64,000 nucleotides of DNA, taken from positions 1 through 64,000 of the forward strand of contig DATAZE010000058.1 of the NCBI GenBank assembly GCA_036272195.1, given 5' to 3'. The DNA is from DASXHY01 sp036272195. GTDB taxonomy: Bacteria; Verrucomicrobiota; Verrucomicrobiia; Limisphaerales; DASXHY01. Below, piece by piece: positions 25,757 to 33,555 of this stretch; the stretch's first letter is position 1, and the number at the start of each line of letters is the position of its first letter. Made by a program: the position numbers and the translations under genes. A model generated the notes under the pieces. It did no database searches, was not told the DNA's origin, and saw nothing but the letters and a program-made list of their open reading frames with translations.

Positions 25757-27382
25757 GTGAAGCAACGCGCTGGCATTTTCTTGTCCCTTCTCGTCGCGAG
25801 CTTTTCGGCCTTTGGCCAGATGACTTCCAACCAGGTGGCCACTGTCATGGCCCAGGCTCTCACGCGCGCGAATGATTTCCTGGTTTCAGGCGCCACTTCC
25901 AATGGCGTCGTGGCCGTGGTCGACCGCGAAGGTTTTGTGCTCGGTGTTTGGAGCCTGGCACCAAGTCCGTCCGCGTTGGACGTCATTGACGCCATCACCA
26001 AGGCTGGCACGGCGGCATTCCTCAGCAGCGATCAACAGGCGCTGACCTCGCGCACCGCCGGGTTCATCGTCCAACAACATTTTCCGCCCGGAATAAAAAA
26101 TCGCGAACCCGGCCCGCTGGTCGGTGTGAATTTTTCGAATCTGTCCTTTTCGGACGTGAATCATTTCAAGGACCCGCGCACCTATAATCCACTCGCATTT
26201 GGCGGTGGAGGCACAAATGGCGCGCCCATTACACCGCTCGGATTAGCGGCACTTTCCGGTCTCGCCGGTTCGCCGGGCGGCGTGCCGTTGTATGATGCCA
26301 GCGGCCATCTCCTCGGCAGCGTCGGCGCGGCAATTTCCGGCCACGCTCCGATTCCTGAACTCTACGACATCCAACCAACCGCCAAACAACGGACGGACAT
26401 CGACGAGGACGTCGCGCTCGCCGGTCAACTCGGCTTCGCGCCGAACAAAAAATTCTTTGGCTCGCAGGTGTTCATTGCCGGCATCCGCGTTCCTTACGTG
26501 AACAGTAAAACCAAGGTTGAATCGCCGCTGCCCTTGGGTACCGTTGGCGCACCTGTTCCGCCGTACGACATCACGAATTCGCCGCCGGTCAATTATCCTG
26601 CGCTCACTCTCGGCGGGGTGGCCGGTGAAATGCGCGCGCCCATTATTGACGACCCGGCGGGTGGATTGATTGCCGGCCAGGCTCGCCTCACTGCCGTCGA
26701 AGTCACGAACATCCTCACGCTCTCTGCCCAGCGCGCGGCAATTACTCGCGCCGGCATCCGTCTCCCGCGCGGGCAGGCCGCTCAGGTTTTCATTACGGTG
26801 GTCAATAATCCCAATTCACCCGGCGTTGCGCCAACAGTGCTCGGCACTTTTCGCACTGGCGAAGCAACCATGTTCAGTTGGGACGTGGCCATCCAGAAAG
26901 CGCGCACGGCGCTTTACTTTTCCAGCCCGCTCGCGACCGGCCTTTTGCCCGCTGAATTGCAAAACAAAGCACTCTCGACGCGCGCGATTGGTTTTCTTGC
27001 GGAAAGCATGTATCCGCCGGGCATTCAGAAAAAGCCGCCCGGTCCGTTCCTGGGTTTGCAGGAAAATTTCTCCCTCCTGCCCATTGGTGTGACGAACGTT
27101 TTGAATGGAGTTTTTTTTACCGGCGCCAATCCACCACTCACGGCGCCCGATCCGAATCTGCCGAACGGCATCACGATTTTCCCCGGCGGTTTTCCATTGT
27201 ATCGCAACGGGGTATTGATCGGAGCTATTGGCGTCAGTGGCGACGGCGTGGATCAGGACGATCTTATTGCCGCCTCGGGCACGGTGAATTTTCTGGCTCC
27301 CACCGCGATTCGTTCCGATCAAATTATTTTTCGTCGCACGCGATTGCCCTATGCGAAGTTTCCAAGGAATCCTTCCCTGTAG
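25757..27382 (+). CDS. Secreted protein with two GlcG/HbpS-like (DUF336) domains
   Basis: A 541-residue exported protein. From a GTG start, the leader reads VKQRAGIFLSLLVASFSAFG, a typical signal peptide; a TTG at 25739 is less likely. Two related halves follow. Half 1 (about 25-260) has ARANDF-like helices and VVAVVDREGFVLG, AGTAAFLSSDQQALTSRTAGF and GGVPLYDASGHLLGSVG. Half 2 (about 305-535) repeats these as ITVVNNPNSPGV, ARTALYFSSPLATGLL and GGFPLYRNGVLIGAIGVSG. This is the GlcG/HbpS fold, known for haem or small-molecule binding, here duplicated and greatly extended by loops. The function is not known. No neighbour clearly shares its pathway. Confidence 0.75.
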   Translation: MKQRAGIFLSLLVASFSAFGQMTSNQVATVMAQALTRANDFLVSGATSNGVVAVVDREGFVLGVWSLAPSPSALDVIDAITKAGTAAFLSSDQQALTSRTAGFIVQQHFPPGIKNREPGPLVGVNFSNLSFSDVNHFKDPRTYNPLAFGGGGTNGAPITPLGLAALSGLAGSPGGVPLYDASGHLLGSVGAAISGHAPIPELYDIQPTAKQRTDIDEDVALAGQLGFAPNKKFFGSQVFIAGIRVPYVNSKTKVESPLPLGTVGAPVPPYDITNSPPVNYPALTLGGVAGEMRAPIIDDPAGGLIAGQARLTAVEVTNILTLSAQRAAITRAGIRLPRGQAAQVFITVVNNPNSPGVAPTVLGTFRTGEATMFSWDVAIQKARTALYFSSPLATGLLPAELQNKALSTRAIGFLAESMYPPGIQKKPPGPFLGLQENFSLLPIGVTNVLNGVFFTGANPPLTAPDPNLPNGITIFPGGFPLYRNGVLIGAIGVSGDGVDQDDLIAASGTVNFLAPTAIRSDQIIFRRTRLPYAKFPRNPSL

Positions 27383-27388
27383 ACACCC

Positions 27389-27535
27389 CTAATCTTCCCG
27401 AAGTATTAAGTCAGCAGATTCATGGAGGAACATCATCTCGTCTTTTTCCTCAAGCTCTCTCAGACGGTGTAAAATGACAGCCCGCTGTTTATCGGTCAAT
27501 TTGGGCAGCTCTGCAATTATCTCCTCAAAGCTCAC
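27389..27535 (-). CDS. Small antitoxin-like protein
   Basis: A 48-codon frame reading VSFEEIIAELPKLTDKQRAV and then ILHRLRELEEKDEMMFLHES and ADLILRED before a TAG stop. The composition and the helical EEI..LP.LT...R..I..RL.ELEE pattern resemble small RelB/Phd-type antitoxins or addiction-module subunits common in Verrucomicrobiota. The start is a GTG at 27535; a TTG two codons earlier is possible, and an in-frame stop lies just upstream. It is the last gene of the minus-strand respiratory operon, 60 nt after the previous gene. No toxin gene follows on this strand, so the antitoxin role is only a resemblance. Confidence 0.55.
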   Translation of the reverse strand: MSFEEIIAELPKLTDKQRAVILHRLRELEEKDEMMFLHESADLILRED

Positions 27536-27595
27536 AAACAAAGTTTACATGCATTGGAATTTACGGGCAAGCAATCCAGAAGGGGCCGACCGTTA

Positions 27596-27919
27596 TTAAA
27601 TGCCGGGATTGAGTGGAGGATAGTCAATGTCAGTCCATGTGTGAGCAAACTCTCGTAAAAGTTTTTGAGTGTTCTCGTCCTTGGATTCGTGCTTCATAAG
27701 CCGTCGGGTCAATGCCGTTTGAAACAGCACGCCTGCTGCCGCCATGTTTGTGTACGCACGCTGGAAATCGGCAACCGACCACGAACGACTCCAAATAAAG
27801 AGCGGAATTTCCGTTTTGGTCTTTGGCATTGTCACAAATTCGTCTTTGGAACCATCCTCATAGTGAATTTCAATTCGGGCCACGCGTGGAGTTGGGGATA
27901 TTTCAGCGTGCATTGTCAT
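27596..27919 (-). CDS. Hypothetical protein
   Basis: A 107-residue protein that I do not recognise. The N-terminal half is beta-rich (VARIEIHYEDGSKDEFVTMP at about 13-32) and the C-terminal half helical (ADFQRAYTNMAAAGVLFQTA; KLLREFAHTW). No signal peptide, membrane helix or Cys motif. A longer open frame runs upstream to 28048 but overlaps the preceding gene; the ATG at 27919 lies 10 nt after that gene's stop, which fits operon spacing, so I use it. It probably accompanies the UDG-like gene before it. Confidence 0.6.
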   Translation of the reverse strand: MTMHAEISPTPRVARIEIHYEDGSKDEFVTMPKTKTEIPLFIWSRSWSVADFQRAYTNMAAAGVLFQTALTRRLMKHESKDENTQKLLREFAHTWTDIDYPPLNPGI

Positions 27920-27929
27920 AATTCGGTGA

Positions 27930-28727
27930 TCAATTTTTGCTGCGTTTTCGTAGGAGGTAACAGTCTTCAAGCAATCGCCGCCAATTGCGATTGAGATCAA
28001 CCCCAGATGCGTTCGGTTGATAGACCCAACCGCGATAAGACCGGTCATTGAATTTGGATTCGTTTAAACAGTCATGAACCGTCTTTCCGATTATCCATAC
28101 CTTCGATGAACCGCAGGATTTTAAGAGAAATCCTCCGTAACCTTTCCACCATTGCTCGTGAAGCTCCTTTTGAACCTCGATATCCACTCGCCCCTCCTTT
28201 CGTCGATAGATAGCGTGAACGGAACCATCGAGCAGCCAAATTCCCATCCTGTAAAGTTCCCTCAAGGTATCGATTTTCCAACGTAGTCGATCGTCAAAGC
28301 TTGCGCCGTCTTCTTGCCGCGGTTGTGGGCTGCGGAAGGTAATCCGGCCAAACATGTCCCAGTACGTTGGAGTTCCAGCATTGCTCAGCTTTGCCGGTTT
28401 GATGGTCAACAGGTTGCTCTCTCCATAGGCAAGACAGTAAACCAAGCGAACGAAATGTTCTGGTGGTAAGTTTGCATTGCGACGAAGAAACGGCCGAATT
28501 TGAGCTTCGCTAATCTTGAAGCTCGCATCTTGGTCGGATGTGAAGACGTGAGATTCTGCTACGAGAACCAATTTTGGTTGTTTGGGTTTCCAATACCAAC
28601 GGTGCCTCTCAACCTTAATTGCAATCTCCAGACTTTCCGCACGGTAATCAGCTTCTCGCAAGATCCGACAACCCTCAGCATGAGTTGATCTGAGATATTC
28701 CAAAGCATCTGAGGTCAATTCCGACAT
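27930..28727 (-). CDS. Unknown protein, possibly uracil-DNA-glycosylase-like fold
   Basis: A 265-residue protein without signal peptide. KLVLVAESHVF (about 53-63) resembles the first UDG-superfamily strand and loop, and VWIIGKTVHDCL (about 214-225) followed by GWVYQPNASG (about 236-245) resembles the late strand and the final His/Asn-containing loop. The catalytic residues are not obvious, so this is a tentative fold guess. It starts 1 nt after the decahaem cytochrome stop and is surely co-translated with it. Such a gene in a respiratory operon is unexpected. The codon use is less GC-rich than that of the cytochromes, which hints at a different origin. Confidence 0.45.
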   Translation of the reverse strand: MSELTSDALEYLRSTHAEGCRILREADYRAESLEIAIKVERHRWYWKPKQPKLVLVAESHVFTSDQDASFKISEAQIRPFLRRNANLPPEHFVRLVYCLAYGESNLLTIKPAKLSNAGTPTYWDMFGRITFRSPQPRQEDGASFDDRLRWKIDTLRELYRMGIWLLDGSVHAIYRRKEGRVDIEVQKELHEQWWKGYGGFLLKSCGSSKVWIIGKTVHDCLNESKFNDRSYRGWVYQPNASGVDLNRNWRRLLEDCYLLRKRSKN

Positions 28728-28728
28728 A

Positions 28729-30414
28729 CTATTTTGCCGACGCCATTTCCTTTTTCGCAGAATGAAACGTATGACACGTCGAACAACTGCTCGCCACGCC
28801 GCCTTTCGGGCTGTGGCACTCCACGCAACTTGCCCGGTTCGGCAATAAGATATCCGCTGTGTCGCGACTGTGCGCGGCATCGTGGCATTGCGCGCACGCG
28901 ACTTTGAAATGTTTGGTGTGATCGAACCGCCCGCGAATCAGCCAGCGATCGGGAATGAAAGGCCGGTTCACTGCGGGCGCGCCATCATCTGATTCGGCGA
29001 CTTGATGGCAATAGGCGCAGCCCGGAAAGCGCGCGGCTCCCATCGCATCCGTTCCCGCGGCTTGCGCGACCGGGCCGGTGCGAGCATCACTGAAGAAAAT
29101 GCGCCGCTCCAATTCCTCGCCCGAGCCGTAGCGCCCGCGGATTTGCGCCATCTGCGTCTGCACGAAATTTTGCAGCGCTGCAGGCGCGATTCCTTTTTGC
29201 TTCGCGCCGAAATCGGCATATTGCTCCGGCAAGCTGCGCAAGAACGCGCGCACGTGCTCCGCGCTGCCATGCGGCAGGCGCAATTGCGGGTTGTTCACGT
29301 CAAATTGCAACGAGTGGCACGTCCGACAATTCTCCTCGTAAGAAATTTTCAAATAATAGACGCCCGCCGCATCCGGCTTATGGCAATCCGCGCAATCCAG
29401 CTTGTGGCCGTTCAACGGCGGGATGTTTGCCGAGGTCAGATGGAGCGCGTGATTAAATTTCAGCGTGTCCGGATCCCTCAATTTTTCCGCCAGCACCTGG
29501 AATTCAGGATGGTCCGCCGCAAAACTGTGAATGAGCCCGGTATAACCTGCTTTTGGCCGCGGTGCTTTGAACAAAATCCGTCCCTGCGCCGCGCGAAAAT
29601 CGAAATCCTCCGCTGGCAATTTTCTTCCGATCTCCACTGAAGCCCGCATCACCTCTGCGTTCGCGTGGCAGGAAAGACAATTTGCATCGGTCGGTTTCGG
29701 CATGAGCCCCGAGCCTTGATGCTCCCGATGACACGCCGAGCACGAATGCGCGCGCGCGACATTCGGCTCATGAAAGGAATGCGCCGCGTGGCAATGCTCG
29801 CAATTCTGGTCAATCGCGTTCATTCCCGGCGGCTCGATGGCAGCCAGCGCGCGCACTTGAAAAGGTCCCGGCGTGGCATTGAACGCCGCTTTCATCAAGC
29901 CATGCGGCCCAGCGTGCGCGGTGCCGTGGCACGCAACACACGTTTCTTCGTCGCTTTCGCGTGCTCCGGCGATTTTAGCGAATGCGGCCGTGGAATGTTG
30001 CGACGAAAGTTTTCCCGGATTGATAAATTTCGAGCGAAGCGGCCCGCACAAACCGATCAAAAGAATTCCCGCCGTGAACGCCGTCACGCATATTGCCAGC
30101 AATTTCCGCTTCGCACGCAGACTGCGCACCGGCACACATTTTGTGATTGGCCGGCAGCACGTCCCATCGGGCATCGGCCCATTCCGGCATGGACCGCCAT
30201 ATTCCACCGGGCGCGTGCATTTGTAGCGCCCCTTGCTCTCGCCAGGATTTGTTTCGAGCGCGGGCTGGCATTCGTAAGTGGCGCGACAATGGCCTTTGCC
30301 ATCCGGCCCGATGCGGCAGGGCTTGCCTTCCGCCGCGTGCCCGCAAATCCAATTTTGATTGGGCCGCTCGTACTGATGCTTGTCGAAATCCGGCGAGGGC
30401 AATTGTTCCTTCAT
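28729..30414 (-). CDS. Membrane-anchored decahaem c-type cytochrome with Cys-rich N-terminal cap
   Basis: A 561-residue cytochrome. Ten CxxCH haem-binding motifs are seen: CVACH, CEHCH, CSACH, CLSCH, CADCH, CRTCH, CAYCH, CAQCH, CVECH and CSTCH. One membrane helix (LLAICVTAFTAGILLIGL, about 105-122) follows a basic RSLRAKRK, which puts the N-terminus in the cytoplasm and the haems in the periplasm. The first 95 residues hold nine cysteines in spaced pairs (CGHAAEGKPC, GPCRNGPMPDGTCC) and may bind metal or an FeS cluster. The ATG at 30414 overlaps the upstream cytochrome-b-like gene by 4 nt; a longer frame to 30507 lies inside that gene. It probably accepts electrons from that membrane protein. 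Confidence 0.85.
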   Translation of the reverse strand: MKEQLPSPDFDKHQYERPNQNWICGHAAEGKPCRIGPDGKGHCRATYECQPALETNPGESKGRYKCTRPVEYGGPCRNGPMPDGTCCRPITKCVPVRSLRAKRKLLAICVTAFTAGILLIGLCGPLRSKFINPGKLSSQHSTAAFAKIAGARESDEETCVACHGTAHAGPHGLMKAAFNATPGPFQVRALAAIEPPGMNAIDQNCEHCHAAHSFHEPNVARAHSCSACHREHQGSGLMPKPTDANCLSCHANAEVMRASVEIGRKLPAEDFDFRAAQGRILFKAPRPKAGYTGLIHSFAADHPEFQVLAEKLRDPDTLKFNHALHLTSANIPPLNGHKLDCADCHKPDAAGVYYLKISYEENCRTCHSLQFDVNNPQLRLPHGSAEHVRAFLRSLPEQYADFGAKQKGIAPAALQNFVQTQMAQIRGRYGSGEELERRIFFSDARTGPVAQAAGTDAMGAARFPGCAYCHQVAESDDGAPAVNRPFIPDRWLIRGRFDHTKHFKVACAQCHDAAHSRDTADILLPNRASCVECHSPKGGVASSCSTCHTFHSAKKEMASAK

Positions 30415-31235
30415 CGCGCGCCTCCCGAAAAAGCAAACACCAGCACAATGTGCGCGAGCGTCCAGAGCAGCAGGCTGTAGGTCAGCGGAATGTGGACGAA
30501 GAGCCAAAGCTTGAGCACCAGTTGCAGCGAATAATGATAATCCAGTCCGTCCTTTTGCCGGACGAGTGTGGCGATGTCGTCCATCGTCGCGCGCTCGGAG
30601 TCGTTGAGATAACGATTGAGCTCGGTGATCTTATTCAGCACCAGGTTCAACGGCGTGCGGACTTCAAACAAATGCGGCACCACATTTCGCGTCCCGTCGA
30701 AAAAGCCCTTCAACTCGCGCGCATAAAAATCAGCGATGGTCGAAGATTTCATTTCCTCGACGGATTTTAACGCCAGCGCTTCGGCGCGGTCCTGCAATTG
30801 GCGGCGAATTCCCGGAATGCGCTCGAACAAAACCTCGCCACCGCGCGTCGTGAGGCGCTTGGGAATCGTGCGCGAAACGAACAAGCCAAAGAATCCGCTG
30901 AGCATCACCAATATATATAGCCACGCGAGCGTGCCCTCGAACCATCCCGTGGGCATTTTGTAGCTGATGTGCACCAGGAACAGCACCGCGGTCAGCAGGC
31001 CCGCATAAATGTGAAATTGCAGCCACGCCTCCGACGAGAGCAGCGGCAAAAAGGAAATCTTCTTGCGCGCATTGTAAAAAGTAAGGGCGAGCATGACCCC
31101 GAACAAAGCCCAGCCGCTGAGATAAGCGAACCGCGAGACCACACCCGCATATTTTTCGTGCGCCCAAACCGCCAGCACCGAACTGATCAAAAAAAGAATC
31201 AGTCCGGCTGAGCGCTGTTTGGAAAAGACGTTCAT
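30411..31235 (-). CDS. Cytochrome-b-like integral membrane electron carrier
   Basis: A 274-residue protein with about six membrane helices. Candidate haem-ligand histidines occur in LQFHIYAGLL and LFLVHISYK (about 73-92) and near the C-terminus in LWLFVHIPLTYSLLLWTLAHIVLVF. A cytoplasmic or periplasmic helical loop of about 100 residues (ERIPGIRRQLQDRAEALALK...) splits the helices. The start ATG overlaps the stop of the upstream FeS gene by 4 nt, and the stop overlaps the decahaem gene by 4 nt. The three proteins are therefore translationally coupled and probably form one complex passing electrons through the membrane. It resembles ferric-reductase/cytochrome b561-type proteins only loosely. 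Confidence 0.7.
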   Translation of the reverse strand: MNVFSKQRSAGLILFLISSVLAVWAHEKYAGVVSRFAYLSGWALFGVMLALTFYNARKKISFLPLLSSEAWLQFHIYAGLLTAVLFLVHISYKMPTGWFEGTLAWLYILVMLSGFFGLFVSRTIPKRLTTRGGEVLFERIPGIRRQLQDRAEALALKSVEEMKSSTIADFYARELKGFFDGTRNVVPHLFEVRTPLNLVLNKITELNRYLNDSERATMDDIATLVRQKDGLDYHYSLQLVLKLWLFVHIPLTYSLLLWTLAHIVLVFAFSGGAR

Positions 31236-32959
31236 TTCCTTAGCCACTTGGCAAACGCATCCAGGTCATTCATGTTGATTCGCACCAGCGCGCCGTGCGG
31301 ACAGGCGCGCTGACAGGAGGGACCGGTGATTTGCTCCACGCACAAATCGCATTTCGTCGCCTTCAAAATCGGTTTCATTTCCTTGTCCACCAGAAATTCC
31401 CCTTCCTCATCGCGAGTTTCGACCATGCGAATCGCGTCGTAAGGACAATTATTGAAACACGATTTGCAGCCGATGCACGTCGCGGGATTGATCACGACCT
31501 GACCGCCAAACGCGTCCCGATGAATCGCGCCCGTCGGGCAGCCAATCATGCAAACCGGATCCACGCAATGCATGCACGCATTCGCCACCATCAGTCGCCC
31601 GTTTACCGGGCCATTCCGCAGAAAACGCGGGTTGTTATCATGCGCCGTTGCGCACGCGCGCACGCAATCGTCGCAGCGCGTGCAACGATCCATGTCAATC
31701 AACATGGTCGCCGTGCCGTTGAACAGGCGGTTTTCCGTCAGGAACTCCAGCATGTCCGCGCCAATTTTTGCGCTCGCATCCATGGCTGGCGGCGGCGCGG
31801 CTTCTTCCTCCGCGATGGGCGTCATTGGCGGCGGCAATTCGTCCTTCGCAATCGCTGGCAGCACCACCGATTCCATAACCGCCGTCGGCACGACTATCAC
31901 GTGCGTGTAGCCGATGACACGCAAGGTGTATTGCAACGGCACGGCCGCCTGCGGGTTGCGCCAGTTGTGCGCGATTTCCTGCAAGCCGTAAATTTGCCCC
32001 GCGCCGAGATAATTGAGCGTGCGATGGCCATTGCCAAATTTCTGGCTCACGCGCGCGAAGCCGGCCTTGATCAGAATCACCCCGTTCGGGTAATCGCCTT
32101 CCTCCGCGATGATCGGCTCCTGCTTGCGCGGGCCGCTCGCGACGGTTTGCGCGAGCCGCTTGTAATCGCCGGACCAATCGTAATCGCCAAACGTGCCAAA
32201 TTCTGTTTTGGCCATGACCTGCTTCAACGCGTCGGCGGAAAGATTTTTGAAAATCGGAATTTCGCGGAGCGCAATTTCCAGCGCCCGCGCCCGGTAAATC
32301 TCGTCAATGTGCCGGCGCAGCGCGTCATCACACTTCATCAAATCGCGCAAACCCTGCCAGCGAATCTCCAGCAGCTCCGCCTGCTCGCTCTCCGCAAAAA
32401 TGGAGGCCGTGCGCGGCATGCGGCTGAGCGCGGCGATCTCGCCGAAAAATTCGCCCGGCTCCAGCGTGGCCGTGCGGTGCTCGTCCAGGACCCGCGGCAC
32501 GTCTTGAAGAAAAATTTTTACTTCGTCGCCCGCTCGCCGCTCGGACACGCGGCTGTCCTGCTTTAATTGGGACGGGCCGATGCTCTCCGGCTCTTTGGTC
32601 TGGCTCCACAATTGCGCCATCACGCGAAAGAGACTTTTGCGCTTGGAAACGCGCCGACCGAGGACCGACGGCGGCAATTCCGGCCCGAGCACCACGCGCA
32701 CATTGCCCGACATCACAAGAAACGCCGACGTGCCGTAATCGCCTTCACGCACGATGATTTCGCCGCGCTTAAATGTTTTAATGCGCGTATCGTGCTTGAG
32801 AACGTCCCGCAGGGACGCGCGCTTGGGGAAATTATCCGGATTCATCCGCGAGAACGGCGCCACCGCCAGCAACCGCTCAACGCTGGCGTCCGTCATTTCC
32901 GGATCGAACGCGGCATCCCAGCGTTGCGGACGATCGAAAGTGAAGGGTGCGGAGGGCAT
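31232..32959 (-). CDS. Two cyclic-nucleotide-binding domains fused to a four-cluster ferredoxin
   Basis: A 575-residue cytoplasmic protein. The first CNB-like domain (about 50-215) keeps the phosphate-binding cassette GEFFGEIAALSRMPRTASI with Glu and Arg. A loop of about 70 residues interrupts it. The second (about 220-365) is degenerate (GAGQIYGLQEIAHNWRNP). The C-terminal part (about 415-575) has four 4Fe-4S motifs: CTRCDDCVRAC, CMHCVDPVCMIGC, CIGCKSCFNNC and CDLCVEQITGPSCQRAC, as in NrfC/DmsB-type electron-transfer subunits. It probably shuttles electrons between the flavin reductase and the membrane protein, gated by a cyclic nucleotide. The gating is inference from the intact cassette. 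Confidence 0.85.
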   Translation of the reverse strand: MPSAPFTFDRPQRWDAAFDPEMTDASVERLLAVAPFSRMNPDNFPKRASLRDVLKHDTRIKTFKRGEIIVREGDYGTSAFLVMSGNVRVVLGPELPPSVLGRRVSKRKSLFRVMAQLWSQTKEPESIGPSQLKQDSRVSERRAGDEVKIFLQDVPRVLDEHRTATLEPGEFFGEIAALSRMPRTASIFAESEQAELLEIRWQGLRDLMKCDDALRRHIDEIYRARALEIALREIPIFKNLSADALKQVMAKTEFGTFGDYDWSGDYKRLAQTVASGPRKQEPIIAEEGDYPNGVILIKAGFARVSQKFGNGHRTLNYLGAGQIYGLQEIAHNWRNPQAAVPLQYTLRVIGYTHVIVVPTAVMESVVLPAIAKDELPPPMTPIAEEEAAPPPAMDASAKIGADMLEFLTENRLFNGTATMLIDMDRCTRCDDCVRACATAHDNNPRFLRNGPVNGRLMVANACMHCVDPVCMIGCPTGAIHRDAFGGQVVINPATCIGCKSCFNNCPYDAIRMVETRDEEGEFLVDKEMKPILKATKCDLCVEQITGPSCQRACPHGALVRINMNDLDAFAKWLRK

Positions 32960-32964
32960 TTGAA

Positions 32965-33549
32965 TCAGTCTTTAATCTTAAACTCCACATATCCGTCATC
33001 AGGAACGTCGCGAATCTGGCGCGCAAGGTCAGCATGAAAAAGAATTACCTCGTCTGCTCGAACCGGTTTCAACGATGCAGTCGCGCCTGATTGTTGAAAG
33101 ACAAAAGGCGGATAAGCGAGAAGCAGTTCTCCAGGCTGCAATGGGTGAGTTAATCCGACGTTTAAAAAATGTTCGACGTCCGCACTCAACCCGCAAAAAA
33201 ATTCCTCAACAGTCTCAGTTAGCAATTCAACTTCTCCGGTTTCAGCAAAAAGCCTTAGAACCACATTATCTCGAATTAGGAACTGGTCGCCAAACTGGTC
33301 CTGCGCAAAAGGAATATCCGCAGGTCCAATGCCTTCGTAGAGCGTGCAAAATGCATGCTGCCCTCGCCACGCAGCACGAAGCGAATGCCATTCCGGCGAC
33401 AAGCTTGCGCCGCGCACATGCACCGCTCCTTCGTGGAGAATAAAACCGTTTGTATCAGCAAGAATGCGGCTCAGGGCAGCGGGGAGTTCGCGCAGAATTT
33501 CGACATCATCTATGCTATCGCCTCGCCATGTAATACTGGAGAGATTCAT
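32965..33549 (-). CDS. SMI1/KNR4 (SUKH)-like protein
   Basis: A 194-residue cytoplasmic protein. IPFAQDQFGDQFLIRDNVVLRL (starting about residue 79) matches the central SUKH pattern of FAxDxFGDQF followed by a beta strand. The helix-rich N-terminus with LPAALSRILADTNGFIL and the C-terminal EVILFHADLARQI fit the fold loosely. SUKH proteins are known mainly as immunity proteins against contact-dependent toxins. Here the gene sits with gaps of 5-6 nt between two redox genes, so it may instead be an accessory protein of the complex. Codon use is less GC-rich than that of its neighbours. Confidence 0.55.
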   Translation of the reverse strand: MNLSSITWRGDSIDDVEILRELPAALSRILADTNGFILHEGAVHVRGASLSPEWHSLRAAWRGQHAFCTLYEGIGPADIPFAQDQFGDQFLIRDNVVLRLFAETGEVELLTETVEEFFCGLSADVEHFLNVGLTHPLQPGELLLAYPPFVFQQSGATASLKPVRADEVILFHADLARQIRDVPDDGYVEFKIKD

Positions 33550-33555
33550 AGGCCT

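Noticed and set aside
31295..32566. Plus-strand frame of 423 codons opposite the CNB-ferredoxin gene
   Set aside because: Arg/His-rich translation with no motif, antisense to a gene with intact CNB and 4Fe-4S signatures.
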